Source: Methylobacterium hispanicum
GTDB taxonomy: Bacteria > Pseudomonadota > Alphaproteobacteria > Rhizobiales > Beijerinckiaceae
Direction: 5' to 3'
NCBI RefSeq assembly: GCF_022179285.1
Contig: NZ_BPQO01000009.1
Location: 62,001 to 126,000, forward strand
DNA: 64,000 nt
The notes beneath the pieces were generated by a model. That model was given only the letters and a program-made list of their open reading frames with translations, was not told the origin of the DNA and did no database searches. Positions 34,602 through 43,408 of this stretch are shown in pieces (position 1 is the stretch's first letter; each line of letters starts with the position of its first letter). The position numbers and the translations under genes are program-made.

Positions 34602-36389
34602 TTATTTGGCGGCGAGCTTCTTCGGCAGCTTGAAGGCCCAGAAGCTGCCGCCCTGGTTGATGCCGGCGGTGGACTTGGCCACCTCGCCGCCCCAGAGCGG
34701 GACCGCGCCGCCCCAGCCGGCCGCGACGCCGATCCACTGCTCACCGTCCTGCTCCCAGGTGATCGGCGAGGCGACGATGCCGGTGCCGACCTGGAACTTC
34801 CAGACTTCCTCGCCGGTCTTGGCGTCGAAGGCCTTCAGGAAGCCTTCCGGCGTGCCGGTGAAGACGAGGTTGCCGCCGGTGGTGAGCATGCCGCCCCAGA
34901 GCGGAGCCTTGTTCTTGTACTCCCACACGACCTTCTTGGTGGCCGGATCGATGGCCTTCAGCGAGCCGATATGGGTGTCGAAGGTCGGCTTGATGGTGAA
35001 GCCGGCGCCCAGATACGCGGCGCCCTTCTTGTAGTTCACCGGCTCGTTCCAGATGTCCATGCCCCACTCGTTGGAGGGGATGTAGAACAGCTTGGTGTCG
35101 GGGCTGTAGGCGATCGGGTTCCAGTTCTTGCCGCCGAGGAAGCCCGGCGTCGCGTAGACCGACTTGCCCTTCTTGCCGTCCTCGGACTTGGCCGGGTCGC
35201 CGGGGCGGTTGGCGTCGTCGTAGATCGGGCGCCCGTTCTCGTCGATGCCCTTGGCCCAGTTGATGTTGGCCACGAACGGCGTCGCCGAGATGAACTTCCC
35301 GTTCGTGCGGTCGAGGACGTAGAAGAAGCCGTTGCGGTCTGCAGTGGCGCCGGCCTTCACGGTCTTCCCGTCCCGCTGCATCTCGAAGGGCACGAACTCG
35401 TTCACGCCGTCGAAGTCCCAGCCGTCGTGCGGGGTGGTCTGGAAGCCCCAGACGATCTCGCCGTTGTCCGGGTTGATGGCCAGCCGCGAGGCCGACCACT
35501 TGTTGTCGCCCGGGCGCAGCGCCGAGTTCCACGGGCCCGGGTTGCCGGTGCCGAAGTAGATCAGGTTCAGCTCGGGGTCGTAGGTACCGCCGAGCCAGGT
35601 GGCTCCGCCGCCGAACTTCCACATGTCGCCCGGCCAGGTCTCGTTGGCCTTGCCGGTCATGGTCGAGGGCTTGCCGTTGAGCTCGCCCATGTGGCCCTCG
35701 ATGACGGGGCGCTTCCAGACGATCTCGCCGGTCTCGGCGTCGCGCGCCTCGACGCGGCCGACCACGCCGAACTCGCCACCCGACACGCCGGTGATGATCT
35801 TGCCCTTCACGATCATCGGCGCGGCGGTGTAGCTGTAGCCGGCCTTGAAGTCGTCGATGTCCTTGCGCCACACGACCTTGCCGGTCTTGGCGTCGAGCGC
35901 CACGAGCTTGGCGTCGAGCGTGCCGAAATAGACCTTGTCCTTGTAGAGCGCCGCGCCGCGGTTCACCACGTCGCAGCAGGGCAGGATGCCCTCGGGCAGG
36001 CGCGCGTTGTACTCCCAGAGCTTCTCGCCGGTGCGCGAATCGAGCGCGTAGATGCGCGAGTACGAGCCGGTGACGTAGATCACGCCGTCCTTGACGAGCG
36101 CCTGGCTCTCCTGGCCGCGCTGCTTCTCGCCGCCGAAGGAGAAGGAATAGGCCGGCACCAGGCCCTGGATCGTCTCCTTGTTGATGGCCTTGAGCGGGCT
36201 GTAGCGCTGGCCCTGCGGCCCGAGGCCGTAGGTGACGACGTCGTCGGTGGTCTTGGCGTCGTCGAGGATCGCCTGCTCGCTCACGCCGCCCGGGCTGGCG
36301 GCCTTCTCGGGGGCCCCGAAGGCCGAGCTCGCGCCGAGCGTCAGCGCCGCGACGCCCGCCGCCGCGAGGAACCGGTTCCGCACCGTCAT
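34602..36389 (-). CDS. exaF: Lanthanide-type PQQ alcohol dehydrogenase (ExaF-like)
   Basis: A 595-residue periplasmic quinoprotein, with signal peptide ([19 protein letters not shown], cut near residue 26) and an eight-bladed propeller fold. Vicinal cysteines at residues 138-139 (LPCCDVV) form the ring disulfide. Metal and active-site ligands: Glu206 ([11 protein letters not shown]), Asn283 (GTGNPGPWN), catalytic Asp325 and, two residues on, Asp327 ([12 protein letters not shown]). The extra Asp327 marks lanthanide enzymes; calcium MxaF has Ala there. [18 protein letters not shown] and FVPFE are closer to ethanol-type ExaF than to XoxF methanol enzymes. A strong AGGAGGAAGACCC precedes the ATG. 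No cytochrome c gene is adjacent. Confidence 0.82.
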   Translation of the reverse strand: MTVRNRFLAAAGVAALTLGASSAFGAPEKAASPGGVSEQAILDDAKTTDDVVTYGLGPQGQRYSPLKAINKETIQGLVPAYSFSFGGEKQRGQESQALVKDGVIYVTGSYSRIYALDSRTGEKLWEYNARLPEGILPCCDVVNRGAALYKDKVYFGTLDAKLVALDAKTGKVVWRKDIDDFKAGYSYTAAPMIVKGKIITGVSGGEFGVVGRVEARDAETGEIVWKRPVIEGHMGELNGKPSTMTGKANETWPGDMWKFGGGATWLGGTYDPELNLIYFGTGNPGPWNSALRPGDNKWSASRLAINPDNGEIVWGFQTTPHDGWDFDGVNEFVPFEMQRDGKTVKAGATADRNGFFYVLDRTNGKFISATPFVANINWAKGIDENGRPIYDDANRPGDPAKSEDGKKGKSVYATPGFLGGKNWNPIAYSPDTKLFYIPSNEWGMDIWNEPVNYKKGAAYLGAGFTIKPTFDTHIGSLKAIDPATKKVVWEYKNKAPLWGGMLTTGGNLVFTGTPEGFLKAFDAKTGEEVWKFQVGTGIVASPITWEQDGEQWIGVAAGWGGAVPLWGGEVAKSTAGINQGGSFWAFKLPKKLAAK

Positions 36390-36630
36390 GGGTCTTCCTC
36401 CTGGATCGTCCCGGGACGCCGGCCCGCGTCTCGCGCGCGTTCATCTTGCGGCTTGCCCCTGGATCGAAGACTAGGACAGGCTTCGGCCCGAAAGTTATTG
36501 GCCATAAGTCGAAGATAAGAGGACGGGTCGCGCCGGGGGCCGCCCCGGGTGCGCCGGGACGCGCTTGCCCGGCCGGGCCGGGGCCGCCAGAAGGGGCCTC
36601 CCCGAGACGCGTGCCGAGGAGCATGAGGAC

Positions 36631-36903
36631 GTGGCGGACTTCTCCGAACTCGTCGCCCAGGCGGTCAACCCGTCGATGACCCGCAGCGAGCGCGAAGCGG
36701 TCTACACCGTGGTGCGCCAGGCGGTGCAGCGCCTGCAGGAGCGCGAGGCGCTCTCGCCGGCGGACGCGCGCTTCGCCCTGCAGAACCACCTCGTCGAGGA
36801 GACGATCCGCGACGTCGAGGGCGAGATCGCCCGCACCGCGGCTCTGCGCAAGCTCGACGACGCGCTCGCCGCCCAGAACAAGGCCTACAACGAGCGGCGC
36901 TGA
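36631..36903 (+). CDS. Small helical hypothetical protein
   Basis: A 90-residue protein, starting at GTG 36631 with GAGGAGCATGAGGAC upstream (VADFSELVAQAVNPSMTRSEREAVYTVVRQAVQ). It is wholly helical and Glu/Arg/Ala-rich, ending AQNKAYNERR. It converges with flbD at an 11-base gap. Position beside the flagellar block suggests, but does not show, a link to motility. An in-frame TTG at 36565 would add 22 residues and is less likely. Confidence 0.6.
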   Translation: MADFSELVAQAVNPSMTRSEREAVYTVVRQAVQRLQEREALSPADARFALQNHLVEETIRDVEGEIARTAALRKLDDALAAQNKAYNERR

Positions 36904-36914
36904 GGAGGCACGGT

Positions 36915-38285
36915 TCAGCCGTAGGCGGCGAGCGCCCGCACGCCGCCGGGCTCGGCCACCTCCAGCCCCGCCTCGACATACTCGTTGAGCTTGTTGCGCA
37001 GCGTCCGGATCGAGATGCCCAGGATCTTGGCCGCGTGGGTGCGGTTGCCGAGGCAGTGGTCGAGGGTGTCGAGGATCAGGTCGCGCTCGACCTCCGCCAC
37101 GGTGCGGCCGACGAGGCCGCGGGCGGCGTCGGCGGCCTGCGCGGCCTGCGCCGCCCGGGTGGCCGGGCCGTCAGCGGGGCCGATCGCGTCGCCCTCGGGC
37201 GTCAGGATCGCCTCCGCGCCGATCTCGGGCCCGCTCGCCAGCAGCACCGCCCGGTGCAGGGTGTTCTCCAGCTCGCGCACGTTGCCGCGCCAGGGGTTGC
37301 GGGTGACGAGGGTGCGGGCCTCCGCCGAGAGGGCGCGCGGGGCCAAGCCGTTCACGGCCGCGTACTTCTTGGCGAAGTGGGCGGCGAGTTCGAGGATGTC
37401 GGCGGGGCGCTCGCGGAGCGCCGGCAGGCGCAGGTGCACCACGTTGAGGCGGTAGAACAGGTCCTCCCGGAAGGTGCCCTTGCGGACCTCCTCGGCGAGG
37501 TTGCGGTTCGAGGTGGCCAGCACCCGGATGTCGACCTTGACCGGCGCCGTGCCGCCGACGCGGTCGATCACCCGCTCCTGCAGCGCCCGCAGCAGCTTCG
37601 ACTGCAGCCGGACATCCATCTCGGAGATCTCGTCGAGCAGCAGCGTGCCGCCGTTGGCCTCCTCGAAGCGGCCGATGCGGCGCGCCACCGCGCCCGTGAA
37701 GGCGCCCTTCTCGTGGCCGAACAGTTCGGATTCGAGCAGCGCCTCGGGAATCGCCGCGCAGTTGACCGAGACGAAGGGCTTCTGGGCCCGGTGGGACTTC
37801 TGGTGGACGTGGCGGGCCAGCACCTCCTTGCCGGTGCCGCTCTCGCCGGTGATCAGAACGGAAGCCTCCGAGCGGGCGACCTGGTCGGCCAGCCGCACCA
37901 CGCGCTCCATCGCGGGATCGCGCCAGACGAAGGCGCGGCTGTCGGAGGTCACCGCCTCCAGCACGGCCGCGATCAGTTCCGGATCGGGCGGGAGCGGGAT
38001 GTACTCCTTGGCACCCGCCTGGATGGCGGCCACCGCCGCCCGCGCGTCCGCGGCGACGCCGCAGGCGATCACGGGCGTGCGGATGCGCTCGGCCTCCAGC
38101 GCGCCGACGAGGGCGCGGATGTCGAGCCCGACATCGATCATGATGAGGTCGGCGCCCCGCGCCCGCAGCACGGTCAGCCCCTGCGGGACGGCGTCGGCCT
38201 GCGTCACGGCGGCGCCGCGCTGCATGGCGATCTTCGAGGCGGTGACGAGCTCGCCGTTGAGCCGTCCGATCATCAGGAGCCGCAT
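36915..38285 (-). CDS. flbD: Sigma-54 activator FlbD
   Basis: A 456-residue NtrC-type activator. The N-terminal receiver-like domain (about 1-118, MRLLMIGRLNGELVTASKIAMQRGAAVTQAD) resembles FlbD, whose receiver is atypical. The AAA+ domain has Walker A GESGTGKE, the sigma-54 contact loop ELFGHEKGAFTGA and Walker B GGTLLLDEISEM. The C-terminal Fis-like HTH is NRTHAAKILGISIRTLRNKLNEY. In Caulobacter FlbD turns on late flagellar sigma-54 promoters and represses fliF. Here it is the last gene of fliFGHN-flbD, starting 57 bases after fliN. GGGAGGTGCC precedes the ATG. Confidence 0.93.
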   Translation of the reverse strand: MRLLMIGRLNGELVTASKIAMQRGAAVTQADAVPQGLTVLRARGADLIMIDVGLDIRALVGALEAERIRTPVIACGVAADARAAVAAIQAGAKEYIPLPPDPELIAAVLEAVTSDSRAFVWRDPAMERVVRLADQVARSEASVLITGESGTGKEVLARHVHQKSHRAQKPFVSVNCAAIPEALLESELFGHEKGAFTGAVARRIGRFEEANGGTLLLDEISEMDVRLQSKLLRALQERVIDRVGGTAPVKVDIRVLATSNRNLAEEVRKGTFREDLFYRLNVVHLRLPALRERPADILELAAHFAKKYAAVNGLAPRALSAEARTLVTRNPWRGNVRELENTLHRAVLLASGPEIGAEAILTPEGDAIGPADGPATRAAQAAQAADAARGLVGRTVAEVERDLILDTLDHCLGNRTHAAKILGISIRTLRNKLNEYVEAGLEVAEPGGVRALAAYG

Positions 38286-38341
38286 CGGGCACCTCCCATC
38301 CTGCCGCCCTGCCGCTCGGCCGGGCGGACATCCCAAAGGAA

Positions 38342-38680
38342 TCAGTGCTCGCTCTTGACGATCTCGGTCATCGTCACGCCGAGCCGGTCCTCGACCAGCA
38401 CGACCTCGCCGCGGGCGACGAGGCGGTTGTTGACGAAGATGTCGATCGCCTCGCCGACCTTGCGGTCGAGCTCCAGCACGGTGCCGGGGCCGAGCCGCAG
38501 CAGGTCGCCGATCGGCATGCGCGAGTTGCCGAGCACGGCCGAGACCATCACCGGCACGTCGAAGAGCTGCTCGAGGTCGGCGGCGCTCTTCGGGCTCGTC
38601 GGCGCCTCGCGGATCGAGTCCGCGTCGAGGCCGGCATCGTGCTCGCCGCCGAGCTGGGGCAGGCTGAAATCGTCGGACAT
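38342..38680 (-). CDS. fliN: Flagellar motor switch protein FliN
   Basis: A 112-residue C-ring protein. The conserved FliN/surface-presentation domain (about 36-112) reads LFDVPVMVSAVLGNSRMPIGDLLRLGPGTVLELDRKVGEAIDIFVNNRLVARGEVVLVEDRLGV. The N-terminal 35 residues are variable. The ATG overlaps the fliH stop by one base (TGATG), showing translational coupling. FliM is not in the window. Confidence 0.95.
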   Translation of the reverse strand: MSDDFSLPQLGGEHDAGLDADSIREAPTSPKSAADLEQLFDVPVMVSAVLGNSRMPIGDLLRLGPGTVLELDRKVGEAIDIFVNNRLVARGEVVLVEDRLGVTMTEIVKSEH

Positions 38681-39342
38681 CACGGGCTCGGGGGTTCGGG
38701 CGAGGGATCGGAAGAGGGGTCGGTGTATCCGAGGCCGAGGGCCCGGGTGATCGCGGCCTCGATGCGGGCGCGCTCGCGCACGATGCCGCCGTCGGCCCAC
38801 TCGATGCGCGCGTCGCCCCGCTCGAGGTCGGGCTCGCCCAGCACCACGAGCCGGCCCTCGAACCCGCGCTCGCGGGCCAGCCGCCTGAGCAGGGACTCGG
38901 TCTCCTCCACGAGGCTGTCGTGCACCCGCACCGCGAGGTGGGGCACGCCGCGCAGGTGCTGGAGCGCGCCGCGCGCCGCCTCGCCGATTACCGCGAGCGG
39001 CTGTGCGTCGAGCGCCTCGCCGGCGACCCGACGCGCCAGCAGCACCGCTACCTCGACGGCCTGGGCCTCGCGCTCGGCCTCGCGGGCCTCGGCCTGGGCC
39101 ATCAGCCCGGCGACCGAGAGGGCGAGCCGGTTCATCGCGTCGGCCAGCCGCGCCTGGAGCTGGGCGTGGGCCTCGGCCCGCCCCTCGGCCCGGCCCGCCT
39201 CCAGCCCGCGGGCCAGCGCCTCGGCGGCGGCCCGCTCCGCGGCGGCGGCGACCGAGACGGCCTCGCGCGCCGCCGCCTCGGCCGCCAGGTCGGGCTTGGG
39301 CTTGCGGAAGTCGGTGTCGAACAGGAAGGGGCGGGCGCTCAA
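38680..39342 (-). CDS. fliH: Flagellar assembly protein FliH
   Basis: A 220-residue regulator of the export ATPase FliI. The N-terminal 60 residues are Ala/Glu-rich with the long helix typical of FliH (AEAAAREAVSVAAAAERAAAEAL). The C-terminal half contains LLARRVAGEALDAQP, VRVHDSLVEETESLLRRL and VLGEPDLERGDARIEWADGGIVRE, matching the stator-stalk-like E domain of FliH/YscL. It overlaps fliG by four bases at its start and fliN by one base at its stop. The tail (TDPSSDPSPEPPSP) is Pro/Ser-rich. Confidence 0.88.
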   Translation of the reverse strand: MSARPFLFDTDFRKPKPDLAAEAAAREAVSVAAAAERAAAEALARGLEAGRAEGRAEAHAQLQARLADAMNRLALSVAGLMAQAEAREAEREAQAVEVAVLLARRVAGEALDAQPLAVIGEAARGALQHLRGVPHLAVRVHDSLVEETESLLRRLARERGFEGRLVVLGEPDLERGDARIEWADGGIVRERARIEAAITRALGLGYTDPSSDPSPEPPSP

Positions 39343-40412
39343 TAGACCAGCTCCTCCTCGGCGTTGCCCTTGGCGATCATGATCTCGCCCTTCTCGGCCA
39401 GCTCCTTGGCGATCTCGGTCATCTTGCCCTGCGCCTCATCGACCTCCTTGAGGCGGATCGGCCCGAGCGAGGTCATCTCGTCGTCGAGGTTCTTGGCCGC
39501 GCGGGTCGACATCTGGCTCATGAAGAAGCCGCGCACCCGCTCGTTGGCGCCCTTGAGCGCCCGGCAGAGCGTGTCGCTGTCGACCTTGCGCATCAGGGTC
39601 TGGACGCTGCCGGGGTCGAGCTTCAGGAGGTCCTCGAAGGTGAACATCAATTCGCGGATGCGCTTGGCCGAGCCGCGGTTGGCCTGGTCGAGGGCCGCGA
39701 GGAAGCGGCCTTCCGTCTGCCGGTCGAAGGCGTTGAAGACGTCGGCCATCATCTCGTGCGCGTCGCGGCGCGCGGTCTGGGCGATGGTCGAGACGAACTC
39801 GACGCGCAGCGTCTCCTCGATGTGGCGCAGCGCCTCCTTCTGCACCGTCTCCATCCGGAGCATCCGGTTGAGCACGTCGATGGCGAACTCCTCCGGCAGG
39901 ATGGTCAGCACCTTGGCGGCGTAGTCCGAGCGCACCTTGGAGAGCACGACGGCGACCGTCTGCGGGTACTCGTTGCGCAGGAACGAGGCGAGGATCTCCG
40001 GGTCCACCTGGGCGATCGAGGCCCAGACGCGCTTGCCGGAGGCACCCTTGATCTCGGCCATGATCGCCGAGACTTGGTCGCTCGGGAAGATCTTGAGGAG
40101 CAGCGCCTCGGTGCGCTCGAAGTTCGAGGAGATGCCGCCGCTGTTCGACAGGCGGGAGACGAAGTCGATGATCAGCTTCTCGACGACCTCGGACTCGAGC
40201 GAGCCGAGCTGCACCATCGCGTGGCTCACCTTCTTGACCTCGTCCTCCTCCAGGCGCTGCCAGATCGGCGCGCCCTCGGTCTCGCCGAGCAGCAGCAGCA
40301 TCGCGGCCGCCCGCTGCACGCCCGGCATGGTGGCGAACGCGTCCCCGCTCCCGCCGCCCGCCGCCAGCAGAGGCCCACCGGGTCCCGCCCCTACGCCCGC
40401 TCCCGCCGCCAT
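39339..40412 (-). CDS. fliG: Flagellar motor switch protein FliG
   Basis: A 357-residue switch protein that engages the stator and links the MS-ring to the C-ring. Typical blocks are PGVQRAAAMLLLLGETEGAPIWQRLEEDEVKKVSHAM, LLKIFPSDQVSAIMAEIKG and FLRNEYPQTVAVVLSKV, with the C-terminal torque-helix domain including FTFEDLLKLDPGSVQTLMRKVDSDTL and KGANERVRGFFMSQMS. A Gly/Ala-rich extension of about 25 residues precedes the family core. It begins 51 bases after fliF. Confidence 0.96.
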   Translation of the reverse strand: MAAGAGVGAGPGGPLLAAGGGSGDAFATMPGVQRAAAMLLLLGETEGAPIWQRLEEDEVKKVSHAMVQLGSLESEVVEKLIIDFVSRLSNSGGISSNFERTEALLLKIFPSDQVSAIMAEIKGASGKRVWASIAQVDPEILASFLRNEYPQTVAVVLSKVRSDYAAKVLTILPEEFAIDVLNRMLRMETVQKEALRHIEETLRVEFVSTIAQTARRDAHEMMADVFNAFDRQTEGRFLAALDQANRGSAKRIRELMFTFEDLLKLDPGSVQTLMRKVDSDTLCRALKGANERVRGFFMSQMSTRAAKNLDDEMTSLGPIRLKEVDEAQGKMTEIAKELAEKGEIMIAKGNAEEELVY

Positions 40413-40463
40413 CGCCCGTCCGCTCCCTCAAGCTCTCTCGATCCGGTCCCGATCAGGTCCGGA

Positions 40464-42083
40464 TCAGGTTTCGTGGATCCAGTTGCGCAGCACCTCGGCG
40501 GTCTCGCCCGGGCTCTGCCGGACCATGTCGACCACCCGCTGCACCGTCTCGGCCTGGATCTGGCCGTTGATCTTGGCGAACTCCATCAGCTGCGCGGCCG
40601 GGCTGTCGGCCGCGAGCGCCAGGGTGGCGCCGCCCGCCACCGCCACGGCGGCGCCCTCCGGCCCGGCGAGCGCGGCCGCCTCGGGCGGCTCGTCCCCGGC
40701 GAGCACCCGGCGCAGCAGCGGGCGCACCACCGCGAGCAAGACCACCAGGGTCAGCAGCGCCAGCACGCCGAGTTCCGTGAGGCGCATCACGTCCTCCTTG
40801 GTGGACGGAAGCAGCGACTGGATCAGGCCGGGCTCGGCGAAGTCCGGCACGGCGGGGCCTTCCGCGAAGCGCAGGTTCACCACCTCGATCTGGTCGCCGC
40901 GCCCCTTGTCGAAGCCGATCGCGCTGCGCACCAGCGCGCCGATGCGCTCGATCTCCGCGGGGGTGCGGGCGGCGTAGACGGGCCGGCCGTCGGGTCCCGG
41001 CGCGTAGGCGCCATCGACCGCCACCGCAACCGAGAGCCGCCTGATCCGCCCGCCCTCGACGACCTCGGTCTTGGTGACGCGGGAGATCTCGTAGTTCGTG
41101 GTCTCCTCGTTCTTGTTCGTGGAATCCTTCTGGGCCGCCGGCTTGTCCTGCTGGTTGGCGCCCGGCAGCTCGTTGCCCACCGTGACCTGCCCGTCCGGGC
41201 TGCCGGTGAGCGAGGATTCGGTGCGGGTCTGGCTGGAGCGCACCACCCGGCTCTCGGGGTCGAAGGTCTCCGAGCGGCTCTCGATCCGGTTGGTGTCGAG
41301 CTGGGCCGAGACCTGCACGCGCGCCCGGTCCGGGCCGACGATGCCCGCCACGATCTCCTCGATCTGGCGGCGCAGGCGCCGCTCCAGCGCGACCTGGCGC
41401 TCCTCGAAGGCGGCGCCCGGCTCGGCCTCGCCGCCGCGCGCCCCGTCGGCCAGCAGCCGCCCGCGCTCGTCCACGATCGAGACCCGCTCGGGCTTCAGCC
41501 CCTCGACCGCCGAGGCCGCGAGGTGGCGCACCGCCCGGACCTGTCCGGGATCGAGGTCGCCCATCAGCTTGAGGACGATCGCGGCCGACGGCGCCTCGCG
41601 GTCGCGCTCGAACAGGCGCCGCTCCGGCAGGACGAGGTGGACGCGCGCCGCCTGGACGCGGCCGATCGAGCGGATCGAGCGGGCGAGCTCGCCCTCCAGC
41701 GCCCGCAGGTGGTTCACGTTCTGCACGAAGTTGGTGGACGAGAAGGCGTCGCCCTTGTCGAAGATCTCGTAGCCGACGCCGGGTTGCGCCGGCAGGCCCT
41801 TGCCGGCGAGGTCCATGCGCAGCCGCGCGAGGTCGGCGCGCGGCGCCATGATGGTCTGGCCGGCGTCTCCCTTCGCCTCGTAGCGGATGCCGCGGGCGTC
41901 GAGGTCGCGCACCACCGCGGCCGAGTCCTGCATCGAGAGGTCGGCGAAGAGGACGCCCATGTCGGGCCGCGAGACCCGCATGATGAGGAAGGCGAAGAAG
42001 CCGATCAGCGTCAGCGTCACCGCGCCCATGGCGGCGAGCCGGGCCGGTCCGAGCTTCTGGATCAGTTCGAGGACCGGCTTCAC
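40464..42083 (-). CDS. fliF: Flagellar MS-ring protein FliF
   Basis: A 539-residue protein that forms the membrane ring of the basal body. Two membrane helices flank the periplasmic ring-building region: about residues 16-38 (LAAMGAVTLTLIGFFAFLIM) and 437-462 (LGVLALLTLVVLLAVVRPLL). RVHLVLPERRLFERDREAPSAAIVLKL and DTNRIESRSETFDPESRVVRSSQT are FliF signatures, and the C-terminal tail binds FliG. A CtrA box and a palindrome are located 54-95 bases upstream. It leads the operon fliF-fliG-fliH-fliN-flbD. Confidence 0.96.
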   Translation of the reverse strand: MKPVLELIQKLGPARLAAMGAVTLTLIGFFAFLIMRVSRPDMGVLFADLSMQDSAAVVRDLDARGIRYEAKGDAGQTIMAPRADLARLRMDLAGKGLPAQPGVGYEIFDKGDAFSSTNFVQNVNHLRALEGELARSIRSIGRVQAARVHLVLPERRLFERDREAPSAAIVLKLMGDLDPGQVRAVRHLAASAVEGLKPERVSIVDERGRLLADGARGGEAEPGAAFEERQVALERRLRRQIEEIVAGIVGPDRARVQVSAQLDTNRIESRSETFDPESRVVRSSQTRTESSLTGSPDGQVTVGNELPGANQQDKPAAQKDSTNKNEETTNYEISRVTKTEVVEGGRIRRLSVAVAVDGAYAPGPDGRPVYAARTPAEIERIGALVRSAIGFDKGRGDQIEVVNLRFAEGPAVPDFAEPGLIQSLLPSTKEDVMRLTELGVLALLTLVVLLAVVRPLLRRVLAGDEPPEAAALAGPEGAAVAVAGGATLALAADSPAAQLMEFAKINGQIQAETVQRVVDMVRQSPGETAEVLRNWIHET

Positions 42084-42136
42084 GACCGCGACGCACCCGC
42101 AAGGAACAACCCGTGGCGCGCCCGCTCGCCGGGCCG

Positions 42137-42155
42137 CCCGGCAAGATTTGCCGGG
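42137..42155 (-). promoter_or_regulatory. ftr-like palindrome upstream of fliF
   Basis: Perfect 8-bp-arm inverted repeat with a 3-base loop: CCCGGCAA-N3-TTGCCGGG. As I recall, Caulobacter FlbD binds similar GGCAA/TTGCC palindromes (ftr sites) at fliF to repress it. It lies 54-72 bases before the fliF start and 7 bases downstream of the CtrA box. A 14/19 match recurs at 45426-45444 before fliK. Confidence 0.7.
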
Positions 42156-42162
42156 TTCGTGG

Positions 42163-42177
42163 TTAGCAGGTGGTTAA
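42163..42177 (-). promoter_or_regulatory. CtrA box upstream of fliF
   Basis: On the minus strand TTAA-CCACCTG-CTAA: the TTAA-N7-TTAA CtrA consensus with one mismatch, and containing the common TTAACCA half site. It ends 80 bases before the fliF start, a position suited to overlapping the -35. Confidence 0.75.
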
Positions 42178-42277
42178 TGCCGCCGCGCTCGCCCGGAACG
42201 CACGAAGCCGCGCCCCTTCCGGGAACGCGGCTTCGGTGGGTCGTCGGCCCGGCCGTCGCGAGACGCCCGGCCGCCGT

Positions 42278-42553
42278 TCAGTGGCGGTAGTGCTGGATGC
42301 GCGTCGTGCGCAGGCCGGCGAGCCCGTGCTGGTCGATGGAGAACTGCCAGCTCAGGAATTCCTCGGTGGTGAGGGTGTAGCGCTTGCACGCCTCCTCCAG
42401 GCTGAGAAGCCCGCCGCGCACCGCCGCGACGACCTCGGCCTTGCGGCGGATCACCCAGCGGCGGGTCGAGGGCGGTGGCAGATCGGCGATGGTCAGGGGG
42501 CTGCCATCGGGCCCGATCACATACTTGACCCTCGGGCGGTTCGGTTCGGTCAT
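42278..42553 (-). CDS. sciP: CtrA inhibitor SciP (DUF1153)
   Basis: A 91-residue helix-turn-helix protein near-identical in layout to Caulobacter SciP: KVKYVIGPDGSPLTIADLPPP-like start (RVKYVIGPDGSPLTIADLPP), then RRWVIRRKAEVVAAVRGGLLSLEEACKRYTLTTEEFLSWQ and GLAGLRTTRIQHYRH. SciP binds CtrA and prevents it recruiting RNA polymerase, setting the timing of flagellar and division genes. It sits between flgD and fliF on the same strand. Its upstream region holds a CtrA-like box and two GANTC sites. Confidence 0.93.
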   Translation of the reverse strand: MTEPNRPRVKYVIGPDGSPLTIADLPPPSTRRWVIRRKAEVVAAVRGGLLSLEEACKRYTLTTEEFLSWQFSIDQHGLAGLRTTRIQHYRH

Positions 42554-42607
42554 GATACGCTCTACAACTCGACTGACCTTGTCGAGACTGAAGCTACTTG
42601 TGCCCGC

Positions 42608-42622
42608 TTAAGAGATGTTGAA
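42608..42622 (-). promoter_or_regulatory. CtrA-like box upstream of sciP
   Basis: Minus strand TTCA-ACATCTC-TTAA, one mismatch from TTAA-N7-TTAA, 55-69 bases before the sciP start. It is inside an inverted repeat (GCCCGCTT / AAGCGGGC, 42602-42628). Two GANTC methylation sites follow at 42640-42644 and 42656-42660. Confidence 0.6.
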
Positions 42623-42724
42623 GCGGGCCGTTCGGATTTGATTCGCCTGGGACAAGAATCGCCGCCCGGCGCGGCGCATCGGGGCTAGCCCGTTGGGGAC
42701 GCGCGCTTTCCGGCGCCCGCGCCG

Positions 42725-43408
42725 TCAGCCCGACGTTGTGGACAACCCGACGCTGGTCACGCTCGACAGCGGCACCCGGTTGTTGCCGACGACGAGGACC
42801 GGCTCGCTGCCCGAGAGATCGACCTCGTCGACCTTGCCGCTCACGCCGGTCTCGACCTTCACCGTCGTGCCGGTCGCGTCCGTGGCCCCGATCTTGATCG
42901 TGTAGGTGCCGGCCGGCTGCGAGATCCCGGCCGCGTTCTTGCCGTTCCAGGTGAAGGCCTGCGAGCCCGCATTCAACGACAGGTCCTGCTGGCCCACCGT
43001 GTTGCCCTTGGCGTCGAGGATCGTGACCTTCGCCCGGGGCGCGGCGCGGGCGGCGTTCAGCGTCCAGGTGGCCGCGCCGTCCTTGAGGTCGGCGGTCGTG
43101 CCGGTCGACTCGATGGTCTGGCCGATATAGCTCGTGGCCGAGGCGGTGCTCGCCGCCTTGCTGCTCGCCAGGATGCTGTCGAGCCGGTCGTTGGCCTTGA
43201 GCTGCTGCTCGACGCCCGCGAACTGCACCAGCTGCTGCGTGAACTGGTTGGTGTCCATCGGGTCGAGCGGGTTCTGGTTCTTGAGCTGCGTGGTCAGCAG
43301 CGTCAGGAACTGGGTGAAGTTGCCCGCGATCTCCTGCGCGCTCGTGCCCGAGCCGGCCTTGGAGGTCGTGGCCGCGGCGCTGGCCGCGCCCGTGATGCCC
43401 GATGCCAT
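42725..43408 (-). CDS. flgD: Flagellar hook-capping protein FlgD
   Basis: A 227-residue hook-assembly scaffold. The N-terminal export and capping part includes FTQFLTLLTTQLKNQNPLDPMDTNQFTQQLVQFAGVEQQLKAND, the hallmark of FlgD. The middle and C-terminal beta domains (about 95-225) include VTILDAKGNTVGQQDLSLNAGSQAFTWNGKNAAG and a FlgD Ig-like stretch ending VPLSSVTSVG. It follows fliK on the minus strand after 199 bases. No promoter of confidence was found in that gap. Confidence 0.95.
   Translation of the reverse strand: MASGITGAASAAATTSKAGSGTSAQEIAGNFTQFLTLLTTQLKNQNPLDPMDTNQFTQQLVQFAGVEQQLKANDRLDSILASSKAASTASATSYIGQTIESTGTTADLKDGAATWTLNAARAAPRAKVTILDAKGNTVGQQDLSLNAGSQAFTWNGKNAAGISQPAGTYTIKIGATDATGTTVKVETGVSGKVDEVDLSGSEPVLVVGNNRVPLSSVTSVGLSTTSG

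Noticed and set aside
36540..36630. Possible sigma-54 promoter before the small gene next to flbD (GGGACGCGCTTGC)
   Set aside because: The spacing between GG and GC is 8 or 9, not 10, so it does not meet the -24/-12 rule.
39003..42290. Plus-strand frame of about 1100 codons across fliG and fliF
   Set aside because: Antisense to recognised flagellar genes; His/Arg/Gly-rich and without motifs.
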